A DNA stretch of 64,000 bases from CBDESM01 sp965205165 (GTDB lineage Bacteria; Chloroflexota; Dehalococcoidia; Bin125). Each line of letters opens with the position of its first letter. Position 1 is the first letter of the stretch. Made by a program: the position numbers and the translations under genes. The notes under the pieces are model-generated. The model had not been told where the DNA came from and did no database searches. It worked only from the letters and a program-made list of their open reading frames with translations. The DNA is taken from contig OZ242037.1 in the NCBI GenBank assembly GCA_965205165.1, forward strand, positions 1,116,001 through 1,180,000, written 5' to 3'. Below, one piece after another: positions 27,910 through 36,611 of the stretch.

Positions 27910-28548
27910 ATGAGCTGTTCGGAACCGGACGAACGGGGGCATTGGGGCGCACTCGAACCGTGGCTGGTCGCCGCGCTCTCCGGCCTGGACGAGGTCGAGC
28001 TGGAGCGCTGGCGCGAGAGCGGCCTGCTGCCCGCTTCGGTCAAGAACGAAGAGCCGATCGAACTCCAGCGCGAGTTCGACGAGCCGCCCCATTACTACAA
28101 CTGGTCCGACCACTTCCGCGTCCTCGCCGCCGCCAAACTGCTCGAACTCGGCCTGCCCGAAGCCGAGCTGCCCGACGTACTCGCCACGTTCGACCGCGTC
28201 TGCCGCAACTGGCCCACCCGCTTCGTGCCCAAGAACATGCAACCCGTCTTCCCGCCACAGCTCGACTACCGCCGCTTCGAGACCGAACGCCACCACGAGC
28301 ACGCGCTCGGCAAGATGTACGAATTCGCCGACGTAGTCGAAATGGACCCGATGCGGGCCGATGGGCGGCCCGTGCTGCACCGCAGGGGGTTGACCACCGA
28401 CTCGCTGTGGCAGATCTACTCTGTGGAAACGGGAATCGAGCTGCTGCTGAAGGAGCGGTGGATCACGCCGTACCAGGCCAGAAGGGCCATCGAGTTCGAA
28501 TACGCGGTTCGCGGATACCGGCTGCCCGATGCGCTTGCTGCTGGATGA
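27910..28548 (+). CDS. DUF433-type antitoxin (pair 1)
   Basis: Predicted antitoxin of 212 residues. The N-terminal half has a MerR-like helix-turn-helix look (DEVELERWRESGLLP, then the conserved YNWSDHFRVLAAAKLLELGLPE). The C-terminal half carries the DUF433-like segment (MRADGRPVLHRRGLTTDSLW and LLLKERWITPYQARRAIEFE). Two close relatives in this window (36612 and 57964) start with the same MSC and end with AAG. The start is supported by AAGGGGG upstream. The 3' end overlaps the toxin gene by exactly 20 nt, as in the other two pairs. It probably binds its own promoter and the toxin. Confidence 0.75.
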   Translation: MSCSEPDERGHWGALEPWLVAALSGLDEVELERWRESGLLPASVKNEEPIELQREFDEPPHYYNWSDHFRVLAAAKLLELGLPEAELPDVLATFDRVCRNWPTRFVPKNMQPVFPPQLDYRRFETERHHEHALGKMYEFADVVEMDPMRADGRPVLHRRGLTTDSLWQIYSVETGIELLLKERWITPYQARRAIEFEYAVRGYRLPDALAAG

Positions 28549-28972
28549 GAGCACGGGGCGCGACCTCGAATTCCTGCTGCCGCCGCGCGGAATCGAAGCG
28601 GACCACGTGGAAACGCTGGAGCTCGCGGGCAGCGGCGACCCCGCCCTCTTGGCGCTCGCCAGACGGGAGTACGACGCGATCGTGACCAAAGACCGCTATC
28701 GGAAGAGCGAGCCGCGCGAAGCCGCCCTCCTCGGCATGCGCGCCGGCCTCCGCATCGTCGAGCTCCGCTTCACCGGCAGCGGCCCGGAGACAGCCATCGG
28801 GAAGACGGAAGAGCAGCTCGCCCTGCTGCTGCGGCATCGGGAGCGGGTCGAGCAGATGATCGACCCGGACTCGCCGCTGCGGAAGCTCGTGCTCAACGGC
28901 AGCACGGGGACAATCACGAAAGAGCTGGACATCAACGACGTGGCCGCGGAGATCTCGCGCCTGGGGCTGTAG
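28529..28972 (+). CDS. DUF5615 PIN-like toxin (pair 1)
   Basis: Predicted PIN-fold ribonuclease toxin of 147 residues. The DUF5615 pattern is clear: MRLLLDESTGRDLEFLL at the N-terminus and YDAIVTKDRY near residue 51, which supply the acidic residues expected of the PIN active site. It starts inside the antitoxin gene, overlapping 20 nt. Compared with the pair-3 toxin at 57549 the C-terminal half differs strongly, with a longer tail (INDVAAEISRLGL). DUF433 and DUF5615 partners are a known toxin-antitoxin combination; RNase activity is inferred from the family. Confidence 0.75.
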   Translation: MRLLLDESTGRDLEFLLPPRGIEADHVETLELAGSGDPALLALARREYDAIVTKDRYRKSEPREAALLGMRAGLRIVELRFTGSGPETAIGKTEEQLALLLRHRERVEQMIDPDSPLRKLVLNGSTGTITKELDINDVAAEISRLGL

Positions 28973-28995
28973 GCGTCGTTCCGGAGATGCGCCTG

Positions 28996-29001
28996 TAGCG
29001 T
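28996..29001 (+). promoter_or_regulatory. -10 element at leaderless spacing
   Basis: TAGCGT ends 7 nt before the ATG at 29008, and there is no ribosome site between them. Confidence 0.4.
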
Positions 29002-29007
29002 TGCCTG

Positions 29008-29892
29008 ATGCGCAGGATGGGCTATGCGGCGGCAATTGCGTTCGCCTGCTTGTTGATCGCGGGGGCGGCCGGGATCGCGGAGGCTCGGGCGGTTTCGACG
29101 CGGGTCGTTTCGGCGGACGAGCGGGAGGCGCGGCTGGTGCTGCCGGCGACGCTGGGGGACAATCCGCTGCCGCTGGTCGTGCTGCTGCACGGGTTCGGGG
29201 ACAGCGCCGACGAGCTGGATCAGTACTTGGGGATATCGCGGCGAGTCGGCTCAGATCGTTTCGCGCTGCTGCTGCCGGAGGGGACTCGGAACTGGATTCG
29301 GATGCGGTTCTGGAACGCGACGCCAGCCTGCTGCGATTTCTTCCGCTCCGGCACCGACGACGCCGGCTATCTGCGGGCGCTGGTGCGCGAGGTCGAGCAG
29401 ATCGTCGCGGTGGAGCGGGTCTACCTGATCGGATACTCGAACGGCGGCTTCATGGCGCATCGGCTGGCCTGCGATGGGATGCCGAAGCTGGCGGGGATCG
29501 CGGTGCTGGCCGGGTCGTCGTTCGAGCGAGCGGAGCGATGCGACGAGGCGGCACCCGTGTCGGTGCTGCAAATGCACGGCGACGAGGATCGGCTGGTGGC
29601 GTACGAGGGCGATCCGAATCCGCTGTTGGGGCGGAGCGGATTCCCCGGCGCGGAGGAAGCGGCGGCGCGATGGGCGCGGCGCGGCGGATGCGACGCGGAG
29701 GCCATGCGAACGACCGGCGCGCTCGATCTGGAGCGGCGAATTGCGGGAGCGGAGACCGCGGTCTCGGCCTACGGCAACTGCGACGCCGGCATCCAAGTCG
29801 CACTATGGACCATCGCGGGCGGCGGCCACCGGCCGGCATTCACGCGGGAGATCGGGAAGATCGTGCTGGCATGGCTGCTGAAGCCGGCGTGA
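29008..29892 (+). CDS. secreted PHB-depolymerase/LpqC-like esterase, single domain
   Basis: Alpha/beta hydrolase of 294 residues with an N-terminal signal peptide (FACLLIAGAAGIAEARA). Visible elements are the oxyanion loop VVLLHGFGDSADE, the FWNATPACCDFF motif typical of polyhydroxybutyrate-depolymerase-like esterases, the nucleophile GYSNGG (S144), an acidic-residue loop (MHGDEDRLV) and the His loop AGGGHRPAF. It is probably exported and cleaves ester bonds. It is the smallest of four paralogues in this operon and overlaps the next gene by 22 nt. The promoter appears to yield a leaderless message. Confidence 0.85.
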   Translation: MRRMGYAAAIAFACLLIAGAAGIAEARAVSTRVVSADEREARLVLPATLGDNPLPLVVLLHGFGDSADELDQYLGISRRVGSDRFALLLPEGTRNWIRMRFWNATPACCDFFRSGTDDAGYLRALVREVEQIVAVERVYLIGYSNGGFMAHRLACDGMPKLAGIAVLAGSSFERAERCDEAAPVSVLQMHGDEDRLVAYEGDPNPLLGRSGFPGAEEAAARWARRGGCDAEAMRTTGALDLERRIAGAETAVSAYGNCDAGIQVALWTIAGGGHRPAFTREIGKIVLAWLLKPA

Positions 29893-30359
29893 GCGGCTGG
29901 CCGCCGGAGCTGGAGATCGCGCCGCACGACGCGGTGGCGATCGCGTTCGATCCGACGCTCGCGCCGGAGTCCGCGGCGCGGCTCGCGGCGGAGGCGGCGC
30001 GGCGGCTGGATGCGGCGGGCGTACCGGCGCGGCAGCGGATTTGGATTGTCGGAGCCGGTGCGGACGACACGGCAGGCGCGCTGCTGCTGGCGGCGATTGA
30101 ACCGCATACACGCGACTCGCGGCTGGCATTGCACGATCCGCAGGATGCGGACGGGCTGATATTCGAGCGCCGATTTTCCGGCGAGCGGCGCGGCGGCGTC
30201 TTCCTCAATGCCGATTGGCAGCGCGCCTCGGTACGGATCGCCTGCGGCGACGGGGCGCGCATCCTGGCGGGCTTGGCCGCGTGGTTCACGCCAGCGGCAA
30301 TGCTTGACCCGGAAACCGATCTGCGCGCTGACGCGGTGATCGGGCCGGGCACGGAATGA
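29871..30359 (+). CDS. truncated DUF2088/LarA N-domain-like protein
   Basis: Protein of 162 residues between two esterase genes, overlapping the first by 22 nt and the next by 4 nt. Its order of elements resembles the N-terminal half of LarA-type proteins (nickel-pincer racemase family, DUF2088): an opening strand DAVAIAFDPTLAP, an LDAAGVPARQRIWIVGAG segment, then LALHDPQDADGL and GGVFLNADWQRASVRIACGD. The C-terminal domain and the metal-site segments of full-length LarA (about 420 residues) are absent, so it is either a domain remnant or a stand-alone fold. The family call is from pattern only. It could instead be a lineage-specific partner of the esterases. Confidence 0.45.
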   Translation: MAAEAGVSGWPPELEIAPHDAVAIAFDPTLAPESAARLAAEAARRLDAAGVPARQRIWIVGAGADDTAGALLLAAIEPHTRDSRLALHDPQDADGLIFERRFSGERRGGVFLNADWQRASVRIACGDGARILAGLAAWFTPAAMLDPETDLRADAVIGPGTE

Positions 30360-32359
30360 TGGCGTTTTTCGTCCGCCTGCTCGCGCTGGCGATGCTGGTC
30401 GGCCTCGCGTTCGCCGCCTGTAACGAAGAGGACGCCCAGCAAGAGCCGCAGGCGCAACAGACAACGGCAACGAACAGCGAGGCAGAGGAGTCGCAACCGG
30501 AGTCCGAGCCAACGGACGACGAGGGCATCGAGCGGGCGGCGGGCGATGCCGGAGATGAGGCGGCGCCCGATGACCCAACCGAGCCGGATGTCGAAGAGCA
30601 GGCAGACTCATCGGAAGAAGAGGCCGGCGCTGATGATGCAACGGACGACGATCCGGAGCTGGTCGAATGGACGGTCGGCGGCGAGCGGCCCACGGCGCTG
30701 TACGCGCCGGCGGGCTACGACGGCGAGGAACCGCTGCCGCTGGTGATGCTGCTGCACGGCTACGTGAGCACGGCCACGGCGGTGAAATGGTACTTCGGCG
30801 GCATGCACCTGCTCGTCAACGAGGCGCGGTTCGCGTTGCTGCTCCCGCAAGGGCGGCCCGGCAGCAACGGGCTGACCTTCTGGGACGCGACGCCGGTCTG
30901 CTGCGAGTTCACCGAGATCGACTCGGACGACGTGGCCTATCTGACCGGCATCGCGGACGAGGCGCGGGAGCTGGTGAACCTCAGCGGCGTCTACATCATC
31001 GGCAATTCGAACGGCGGCTTCATGGCCTACCGCATGGCCTGCGAGGGGACGATCCCGGACCTGCGCGCGGTGGTGAGCATGGCCGGCTCGTCGTTCGAGA
31101 ATCCCGACACCTGCGCGGATGCAGCGCCTGTTTCGGTCTTGCAGATCCACGGGACCGAGGACGCGGAGGTTCGATACGAGGGAACGGACGACGTGCGCCG
31201 CCTGCAAACCGATGACGAGTCGAGCGACGGGCACCCGGGCGCGTTGGAGCTGGTGCAGCGTTGGGCCGAGCGCTCGGGCTGCAACCTGCCGGAGGCGGAG
31301 ACGGGGCAGCGGCTCGATTTGGTGCCGGATCTCGACGGCGCGGAGACGGCGGCGACCCGCTACCGGGCCGGCTGCGCCGACGGGACGACGGCGGAGCTGT
31401 GGTCGATCGAGGGCGGCGGCCACTCCCCGGCCTTCGCCAGCTTGGGCGCGGCGGTGCTGTCGTGGATTGCGGAAGCGGAAGAGCACCGGCAGGCCGGCAG
31501 AGCGGCGGTCGAGGTCCAGACCATGCGGCCCGTCGGGACACCCGAACGCCCGGCCTCGCTGCTGACACCGAGCGGCCATAGCCGCACGGAGCCGCTGCCT
31601 CTGGTGCTGCTGTTGCACGGCTACGGCGGCGATGCGGCGGCCGCGGACTGGTACTTCCGCTTGGGCGGGCGGATCGACGAGGATCGGTTCGCGCTGCTGC
31701 TGGCGGATGGGCGGACGGATGAGACCGGGGCGCGGTTCTGGGACCCGCGGCCCGATTCGGAGGACGTGTCCTACTTGGCCGGCCTCGTGGACGAGGCGCG
31801 CGGGCACCTCAACCTCAGCGGCGTCTACATCGTCGGCTACTCGAACGGCGGCTTCATGGCGTATGCGATGGCGTGCAGCGGGCGGATCCCGGACCTGCGC
31901 GGCGTGGCGAGCTTGGCGGGGTCATCGCTCGAGGACGCTGCACGGTGCGAAGCGCCGCACCCGATCTCGGTGTTGCACATCCACGGCGATGCCGACGAGG
32001 TGATCGCCTACGCGGGCTACGAAGGGGTACCCGGACTCAGCGCGGCTGAAGAGGGGTCGAAGCCGGAGGCGAGCGACTCCGACGACGGCTTCCCGGGCGC
32101 GGCGGAGCTGGCGCGGCGCTGGGCCGGCATCGCCGGCTGCGACTTGGAGGCCGCGGAGACGCTGGCGCGAATCGACATCGATCAGTCGCTGCCGGGCGCG
32201 GAGACGGTACCGACGCGCTACCGCCAAGGCTGCGCCGACGGCACCGCCGTGGAGCTGTGGACGATCGAGGGCGGCGGCCACGGCCCCGCCTTGGGGGACG
32301 AAATCGGGGCGCGCATCCTCGCCTGGCTGCGCGACGGCTGGGCGGAGGCCGGCGGGTAG
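30356..32359 (+). CDS. double-domain esterase lipoprotein (LpqC-like), copy 1
   Basis: Predicted surface lipoprotein of 667 residues. A signal peptide with lipobox LAFAAC (Cys22) is followed by about 75 residues of Gln/Glu/Asp/Ala-rich tether, then two esterase domains. Domain 1 has MLLHGYVSTA, FWDATPVCCEF, nucleophile GNSNGG (S218) and GGGHSPAF. Domain 2 has LLLHGYGGDA, nucleophile GYSNGG (S496) and GGGHGPAL but has lost the Cys-Cys motif, reading FWDPRPDSEDVSYL. The start overlaps the LarA-like gene by ATGA. Together with the genes at 32471 and 34556 it forms a family of tethered tandem hydrolases. Substrate unknown. Confidence 0.83.
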   Translation: MMAFFVRLLALAMLVGLAFAACNEEDAQQEPQAQQTTATNSEAEESQPESEPTDDEGIERAAGDAGDEAAPDDPTEPDVEEQADSSEEEAGADDATDDDPELVEWTVGGERPTALYAPAGYDGEEPLPLVMLLHGYVSTATAVKWYFGGMHLLVNEARFALLLPQGRPGSNGLTFWDATPVCCEFTEIDSDDVAYLTGIADEARELVNLSGVYIIGNSNGGFMAYRMACEGTIPDLRAVVSMAGSSFENPDTCADAAPVSVLQIHGTEDAEVRYEGTDDVRRLQTDDESSDGHPGALELVQRWAERSGCNLPEAETGQRLDLVPDLDGAETAATRYRAGCADGTTAELWSIEGGGHSPAFASLGAAVLSWIAEAEEHRQAGRAAVEVQTMRPVGTPERPASLLTPSGHSRTEPLPLVLLLHGYGGDAAAADWYFRLGGRIDEDRFALLLADGRTDETGARFWDPRPDSEDVSYLAGLVDEARGHLNLSGVYIVGYSNGGFMAYAMACSGRIPDLRGVASLAGSSLEDAARCEAPHPISVLHIHGDADEVIAYAGYEGVPGLSAAEEGSKPEASDSDDGFPGAAELARRWAGIAGCDLEAAETLARIDIDQSLPGAETVPTRYRQGCADGTAVELWTIEGGGHGPALGDEIGARILAWLRDGWAEAGG

Positions 32360-32470
32360 CGGGACGCGGTGGCCGCACGGCCCGCTCTCGCGGGTATGCT
32401 CAACTCGGAAGCGGCTCTCCGCATCCGGGCGGCGGTCGGGTCGGCGCGGGACAAACTAAGGGGTGCGGAG

Positions 32471-34534
32471 ATGACGATCCTGTTTTCACGTTTGATCGCG
32501 CTGCTGCTGCTGGCCGGCCTCGCGGCCGCCGCGGCGTGCAGCGGCGACGACCAACAGCAAGAGCAGCAGTCGCAGGGCGCGGCGGTGGCGGAAGGGAGGT
32601 CGGCCGAGCCCGTCTCCGAACCGGAGCAGCAGGAAGCGCAACAAGAAGATCAGGCTGCCCAAGGCGACGCCCAAGATGATGCCGAACAGCAGGCCTCGCA
32701 AGAGGCGGAAGACGCGGACGACGCGCAGCAGCAAGAGGCTCAAGATGCAGCGGACGAGCAGGCCGAGAAGCAAGAGGAAGAAAGTGCGGAGCCTGAAACC
32801 GACGTGGCCAAGTGGGAACTCGGCAGCGACCGACCGGCGACGCTGATGGCGCCGTCGGATTACGACGGCGAGGAGGAGCTCGGCTTGGCGGTGCTGCTGC
32901 ACGGCTACATGAGCAACGCGGAGGCGGTGAACTGGTACTTCGGCGGCGCGCACCTGTTCATCAACGATTTCCGCTTCGCGCTGCTGCTCCCGCAGGGCCA
33001 AGCGGGCGCGGATGGGGAGACCTTCTGGGATGCGACGCCCGCCTGCTGCGAGTTCACCGAAACCGACTCCGACGACGTCGCCTACTTGAGCGAGGTGATC
33101 GACGAGGCGCGCGGGTACGTGAACGTGTCCGGCGTCTACATCATCGGCAACTCCAACGGCGGCTTCATGGCCTACCGCATGGCCTGCGAAAACGCCGTCC
33201 CCGATCTCCGCGGCATCGTCAGCCTGGCCGGCTCCTCCTTCGAGGACCCCGCCATCTGCGCCGACGCGCCGCCCGTCGCGCTCGCCCAAATTCACGGCAC
33301 CGATGACGAGGACATCCTCTACGAGGGCAACCCCGACCTGCTGGGGCTGACGGACGACGACGAATCGCTCGACGGCCACCCGGGCGCGCTGGAACTCGTC
33401 CGCCGCTGGGCCGGCCGCGCCGGCTGCGACCTCGACGCGCCGCAGGCCTACCCGCGCTACGACCTCGTCTCCGACATCGACGGCGAGGAAACCGTGATCA
33501 CCCGCTACCGTGACGGCTGCGTCGACGGCCTGACCTTCGACCTCTGGACCGTCGAGCAGGGGCCGCACTCGCCCGCCTTCGCCAGCCTGACCCCGGCGCT
33601 GATGGCCTGGGTCGCGGACATCGAGCAGTTCCGGATCGCCGGCGCGCTGTTCGCCGAACCGCCCGTGCTGGAGGAACGCGGCGTCAGCTTCGCCGAGCGC
33701 CCCGCGGCGCTGCTGCTGCCCGATGGCTACGAGCGCGGCGAAACGCTGCCCCTGATGGTGCTGCTGCACGGCTACTCCGGCGAGTCGCAGGGCCAGGATT
33801 TCTACTTCCGCATGCGCTGGCGGATCAACGACGACCGCTTCGCCTTGCTGCTCCCCGACGGGCAGGCGGACGACGTCGGCAACCAGTTCTGGGACGCGAC
33901 CCCTGCCTGCTGCGAGTTCGGCACCATCGACTCGAACGATGTCGACTACATCTCCGGCCTGATCGATCAGGCGCGGCAGGAAGCCGACATCGACGGCGTC
34001 TACTTCGTCGGCCACTCCAACGGCGGCTTCATGTCCTACACGATGGCTTGCAGCGGGCGCGTGGCCGACCTCCGCGCCGTGGTCAGCCTGGCCGGCTCGA
34101 CCTTCGAGGATCCGGCCCGCTGCGAGAACCCGGGCACGGTCTCGATCCTGCAGATCCACGGCGACGCCGACGCGGTGATCCTCTACGGCGGCCACGAAAG
34201 CCTGCTCGACCAATTCGCCGCGCTCGGCGTCTCCAAGCCCGGCGTCTCGGATGCCGACGACGGCTACCCGGGCGCGGTCGAGCTGGTCAACCGCTGGGCC
34301 GGCATCGCCGGCTGCGACCTCGACGCGGCCGAGACGCTCGAACGCTTCGACATCGACAACGCGGCGCGCGGCGCGGAGACCGTGCCCACCCGCTACCGCG
34401 AGGGCTGCGCCGGCGGCTCGACCGTCGAACTCTGGACGCTCGAGGGCGGCAGCCACACCCCGCTGTTCCGCGACCAGATCAGCGCGCGCATCCTCGACTG
34501 GCTGCGCGACAGCGCACCGGCAGCGGGCAAGTAA
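32471..34534 (+). CDS. double-domain esterase lipoprotein (LpqC-like), copy 2
   Basis: Predicted lipoprotein of 687 residues with lipobox ending AAAAC, an unusually long Gln/Glu/Asp/Ala tether (about residues 25-112) and two esterase domains. Domain 1: VLLHGYMSNA, FWDATPACCEF, nucleophile GNSNGG (S228) and EQGPHSPAF. Domain 2: VLLHGYSGES, FWDATPACCEF, nucleophile GHSNGG (S516) and GGSHTPLF. Both domains keep a Ser nucleophile and a candidate His, so both may be active. ATG at 32471 follows a GCGGAG ribosome site; the open frame upstream has no signal peptide. The gap to the next gene is 21 bp. Confidence 0.83.
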   Translation: MTILFSRLIALLLLAGLAAAAACSGDDQQQEQQSQGAAVAEGRSAEPVSEPEQQEAQQEDQAAQGDAQDDAEQQASQEAEDADDAQQQEAQDAADEQAEKQEEESAEPETDVAKWELGSDRPATLMAPSDYDGEEELGLAVLLHGYMSNAEAVNWYFGGAHLFINDFRFALLLPQGQAGADGETFWDATPACCEFTETDSDDVAYLSEVIDEARGYVNVSGVYIIGNSNGGFMAYRMACENAVPDLRGIVSLAGSSFEDPAICADAPPVALAQIHGTDDEDILYEGNPDLLGLTDDDESLDGHPGALELVRRWAGRAGCDLDAPQAYPRYDLVSDIDGEETVITRYRDGCVDGLTFDLWTVEQGPHSPAFASLTPALMAWVADIEQFRIAGALFAEPPVLEERGVSFAERPAALLLPDGYERGETLPLMVLLHGYSGESQGQDFYFRMRWRINDDRFALLLPDGQADDVGNQFWDATPACCEFGTIDSNDVDYISGLIDQARQEADIDGVYFVGHSNGGFMSYTMACSGRVADLRAVVSLAGSTFEDPARCENPGTVSILQIHGDADAVILYGGHESLLDQFAALGVSKPGVSDADDGYPGAVELVNRWAGIAGCDLDAAETLERFDIDNAARGAETVPTRYREGCAGGSTVELWTLEGGSHTPLFRDQISARILDWLRDSAPAAGK

Positions 34535-34555
34535 CGGCGGATCGGGAGGCTCCGC

Positions 34556-36571
34556 ATGACGCCGCGACCCGCATGGGCGCCGCTGCTCGCGCTGCTCGCC
34601 GCGATCATCTTCGCCGCCTGCGGCGGAGACGATCAGCAGCAACAGCAACAAGCGCCCGCTGCACCGGAAACGCGGCAGCAGGAGCAAGCCCGGCCCGAAC
34701 CCACCGCGCCGCAAGAAGCGGGGGAAGAGGAGCCAGCCGCATCGCAGGCGGAGCAGCAGGCCGCGCCCGCCGAAGAAGATTACGAAGAGCCCGCGGAGGC
34801 GGAAGAGCCGCAGATTTCGGAGCTCGCGGCCGCGGCCGGATTGGGCGAGTACATCGTCGGCGGCGAACGCCCCGCGCGCCTGCTGGTGCCCGGCGACTGG
34901 AGCGCCGGAGAGCCGCTGCCGCTCGGAGTGCTGCTGCACGACTACTCCAGCGATGCCGAGACCGCGAACCAGTACTTCGGCGGGCTGCACCTCCAGATCG
35001 AAGTGGCCCGCTTCGCACTGCTGCTGCCCAACGGCCAGCGCGGCAGCGACGGCGAAACCTTCTGGGACGCGGTACCTGCCTGCTGCGAATACACCGATGT
35101 CGATTCGGATGACGTCGCGTACCTCGCGAGCATCGTGAACGAAGCGCGCAGCCTGATCGATGTCAACGGCGTCTACTTCTTCGGCGAGTCCAACGGCGGC
35201 TTCATGGCCTATCGAATGGCCTGCGAGGGCGCGATCCCGGACTTGCAAGCGGTAGTCAGCGTCGCCGGATCATCGTTCGAGACCTCCGACCAGTGCGTCA
35301 ACCCGTCGCCAGTCTCAGTGCTGCAAATCCACGGTACCGCCGATCAGATCATCGCATACGACGGCAGCGAAGACCTCGTCAACCTCGCCAACGACGATCC
35401 TAATCGAGACGGGCATCCGGGGGCGAGGGAGTTGGTCGAGCGCTGGGCGGCGCGGGCAAGCTGCGATTTGGAACAGCCGCAGGTGGCGCCCGCGTTCGAC
35501 CTCGACGCCGCGGTGAACGGCAACGAAACGACCGGGCTGCGCTTTCGCGAGGGTTGCGTCGACAACCGCACCGTTGATCTCTGGACGATGACGGGCAGCG
35601 CGCATTCGCCGGAGTTCTACAACCTGTCGGCCGCGCTGATCGCTTGGATCACCGATATCGAACAGTACCGTCTGACCGGCATCTCCGCCGTGCCGCCCCA
35701 ACCGGAATTCACGGAGTGGCAGGTCGGCACGGCCGCACGACCAGCACGGCTCTACGCCCCCGCAAGTTATAGCCGAGCCGAATCCGTGCCGCTGGTGATG
35801 CTGCTGCATCACTATGCCGGCGACGCAGATAAAGCGAACGCATACCTCGGCCTGCGCCAGCAGATCGAAACTGAACGATTCGCTCTGCTGATGCCCGACG
35901 GTCGAACCGACGCGGCCGGCAACCGATTCTGGAGCGCCACGCCCGCCTGCTGCGATTTCGACGACCAAGGCGAGGAGGACTCGACCTACCTCGCCGACCT
36001 CTTCACCGAAGCGCGGGGCTACCTCGATGTCAGCGGCGCATACATCGTCGGCTACGACAACGGCGGCTTCATGGCCTACCGCCTCGCCTGTGAGGGGACG
36101 ATCGATGACCTCCGCGGCATCGCCTCGATCGCCGGCTCGTCATTCGAGGACCCCGCCGAATGCGATAACTGGCGTCCCGTCTCCGTGCTGCAAATCCACG
36201 GCAGCGAGGACGATGCGGTCCTCTACGCCGGCAACCCGGGCCCGATTGAGCTCTCTGCTGGCAACGGCCTCGTCAAGCAGGGCGTCGCCGAAATGGACGA
36301 TGGCCACCCCGGCGCGGTCGAGCTCACCCGCCGCTGGGCGGTCCGCGCCGGCTGCAACGCCGACGCGATCGAGCCGCTCGACAACATCGATCTCGACGCC
36401 GGCATCAGCGGCGCTGAAACGACGCGCCAGCGCATCCGCCAAGGCTGCGGCGAGCACACGATCGAACTCTGGACCATCCAAGGCGCCGGCCATGCCCCCT
36501 CCTTCCGAGCCGACATCGGCGCGACGCTGATCCGCTGGCTCAAGGAGAACTGGTCCTACATCGGCAAGTAG
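34556..36571 (+). CDS. double-domain esterase lipoprotein, second domain lacks Ser nucleophile
   Basis: Predicted lipoprotein of 671 residues: lipobox IFAAC, a Gln-run and Glu/Pro/Ala-rich tether, then two esterase-like domains. Domain 1 keeps GESNGG (S212) but its oxyanion segment reads LLHDYSSDA and its His loop GSAHSPEF. Domain 2 has LLHHYAGDA, FWSATPACCDF and GYDNGG: the codon at 36056-36058 is GAC, so Asp501 replaces the catalytic Ser. GAGHAPSF is retained. Domain 2 is therefore probably a non-hydrolytic, perhaps binding, domain. It is the last esterase of the operon and is followed by antitoxin gene 2. Confidence 0.82.
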   Translation: MTPRPAWAPLLALLAAIIFAACGGDDQQQQQQAPAAPETRQQEQARPEPTAPQEAGEEEPAASQAEQQAAPAEEDYEEPAEAEEPQISELAAAAGLGEYIVGGERPARLLVPGDWSAGEPLPLGVLLHDYSSDAETANQYFGGLHLQIEVARFALLLPNGQRGSDGETFWDAVPACCEYTDVDSDDVAYLASIVNEARSLIDVNGVYFFGESNGGFMAYRMACEGAIPDLQAVVSVAGSSFETSDQCVNPSPVSVLQIHGTADQIIAYDGSEDLVNLANDDPNRDGHPGARELVERWAARASCDLEQPQVAPAFDLDAAVNGNETTGLRFREGCVDNRTVDLWTMTGSAHSPEFYNLSAALIAWITDIEQYRLTGISAVPPQPEFTEWQVGTAARPARLYAPASYSRAESVPLVMLLHHYAGDADKANAYLGLRQQIETERFALLMPDGRTDAAGNRFWSATPACCDFDDQGEEDSTYLADLFTEARGYLDVSGAYIVGYDNGGFMAYRLACEGTIDDLRGIASIAGSSFEDPAECDNWRPVSVLQIHGSEDDAVLYAGNPGPIELSAGNGLVKQGVAEMDDGHPGAVELTRRWAVRAGCNADAIEPLDNIDLDAGISGAETTRQRIRQGCGEHTIELWTIQGAGHAPSFRADIGATLIRWLKENWSYIGK

Positions 36572-36599
36572 CCCGCAGGAACGCCGCGCCCGCCCGCGC

Positions 36600-36605
36600 T
36601 ACGCT
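36600..36605 (+). promoter_or_regulatory. -10 element at leaderless spacing
   Basis: TACGCT ends 7 nt before the ATG at 36612. Confidence 0.4.
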
Positions 36606-36611
36606 GGGGAC

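Noticed and set aside
29001..29870. Overlapping 452-residue frame starting at 29001
   Set aside because: Its first 290 codons are a Gly/Ala/Arg-rich shadow of the esterase gene in another frame. Only the part from 29871 looks like a protein.
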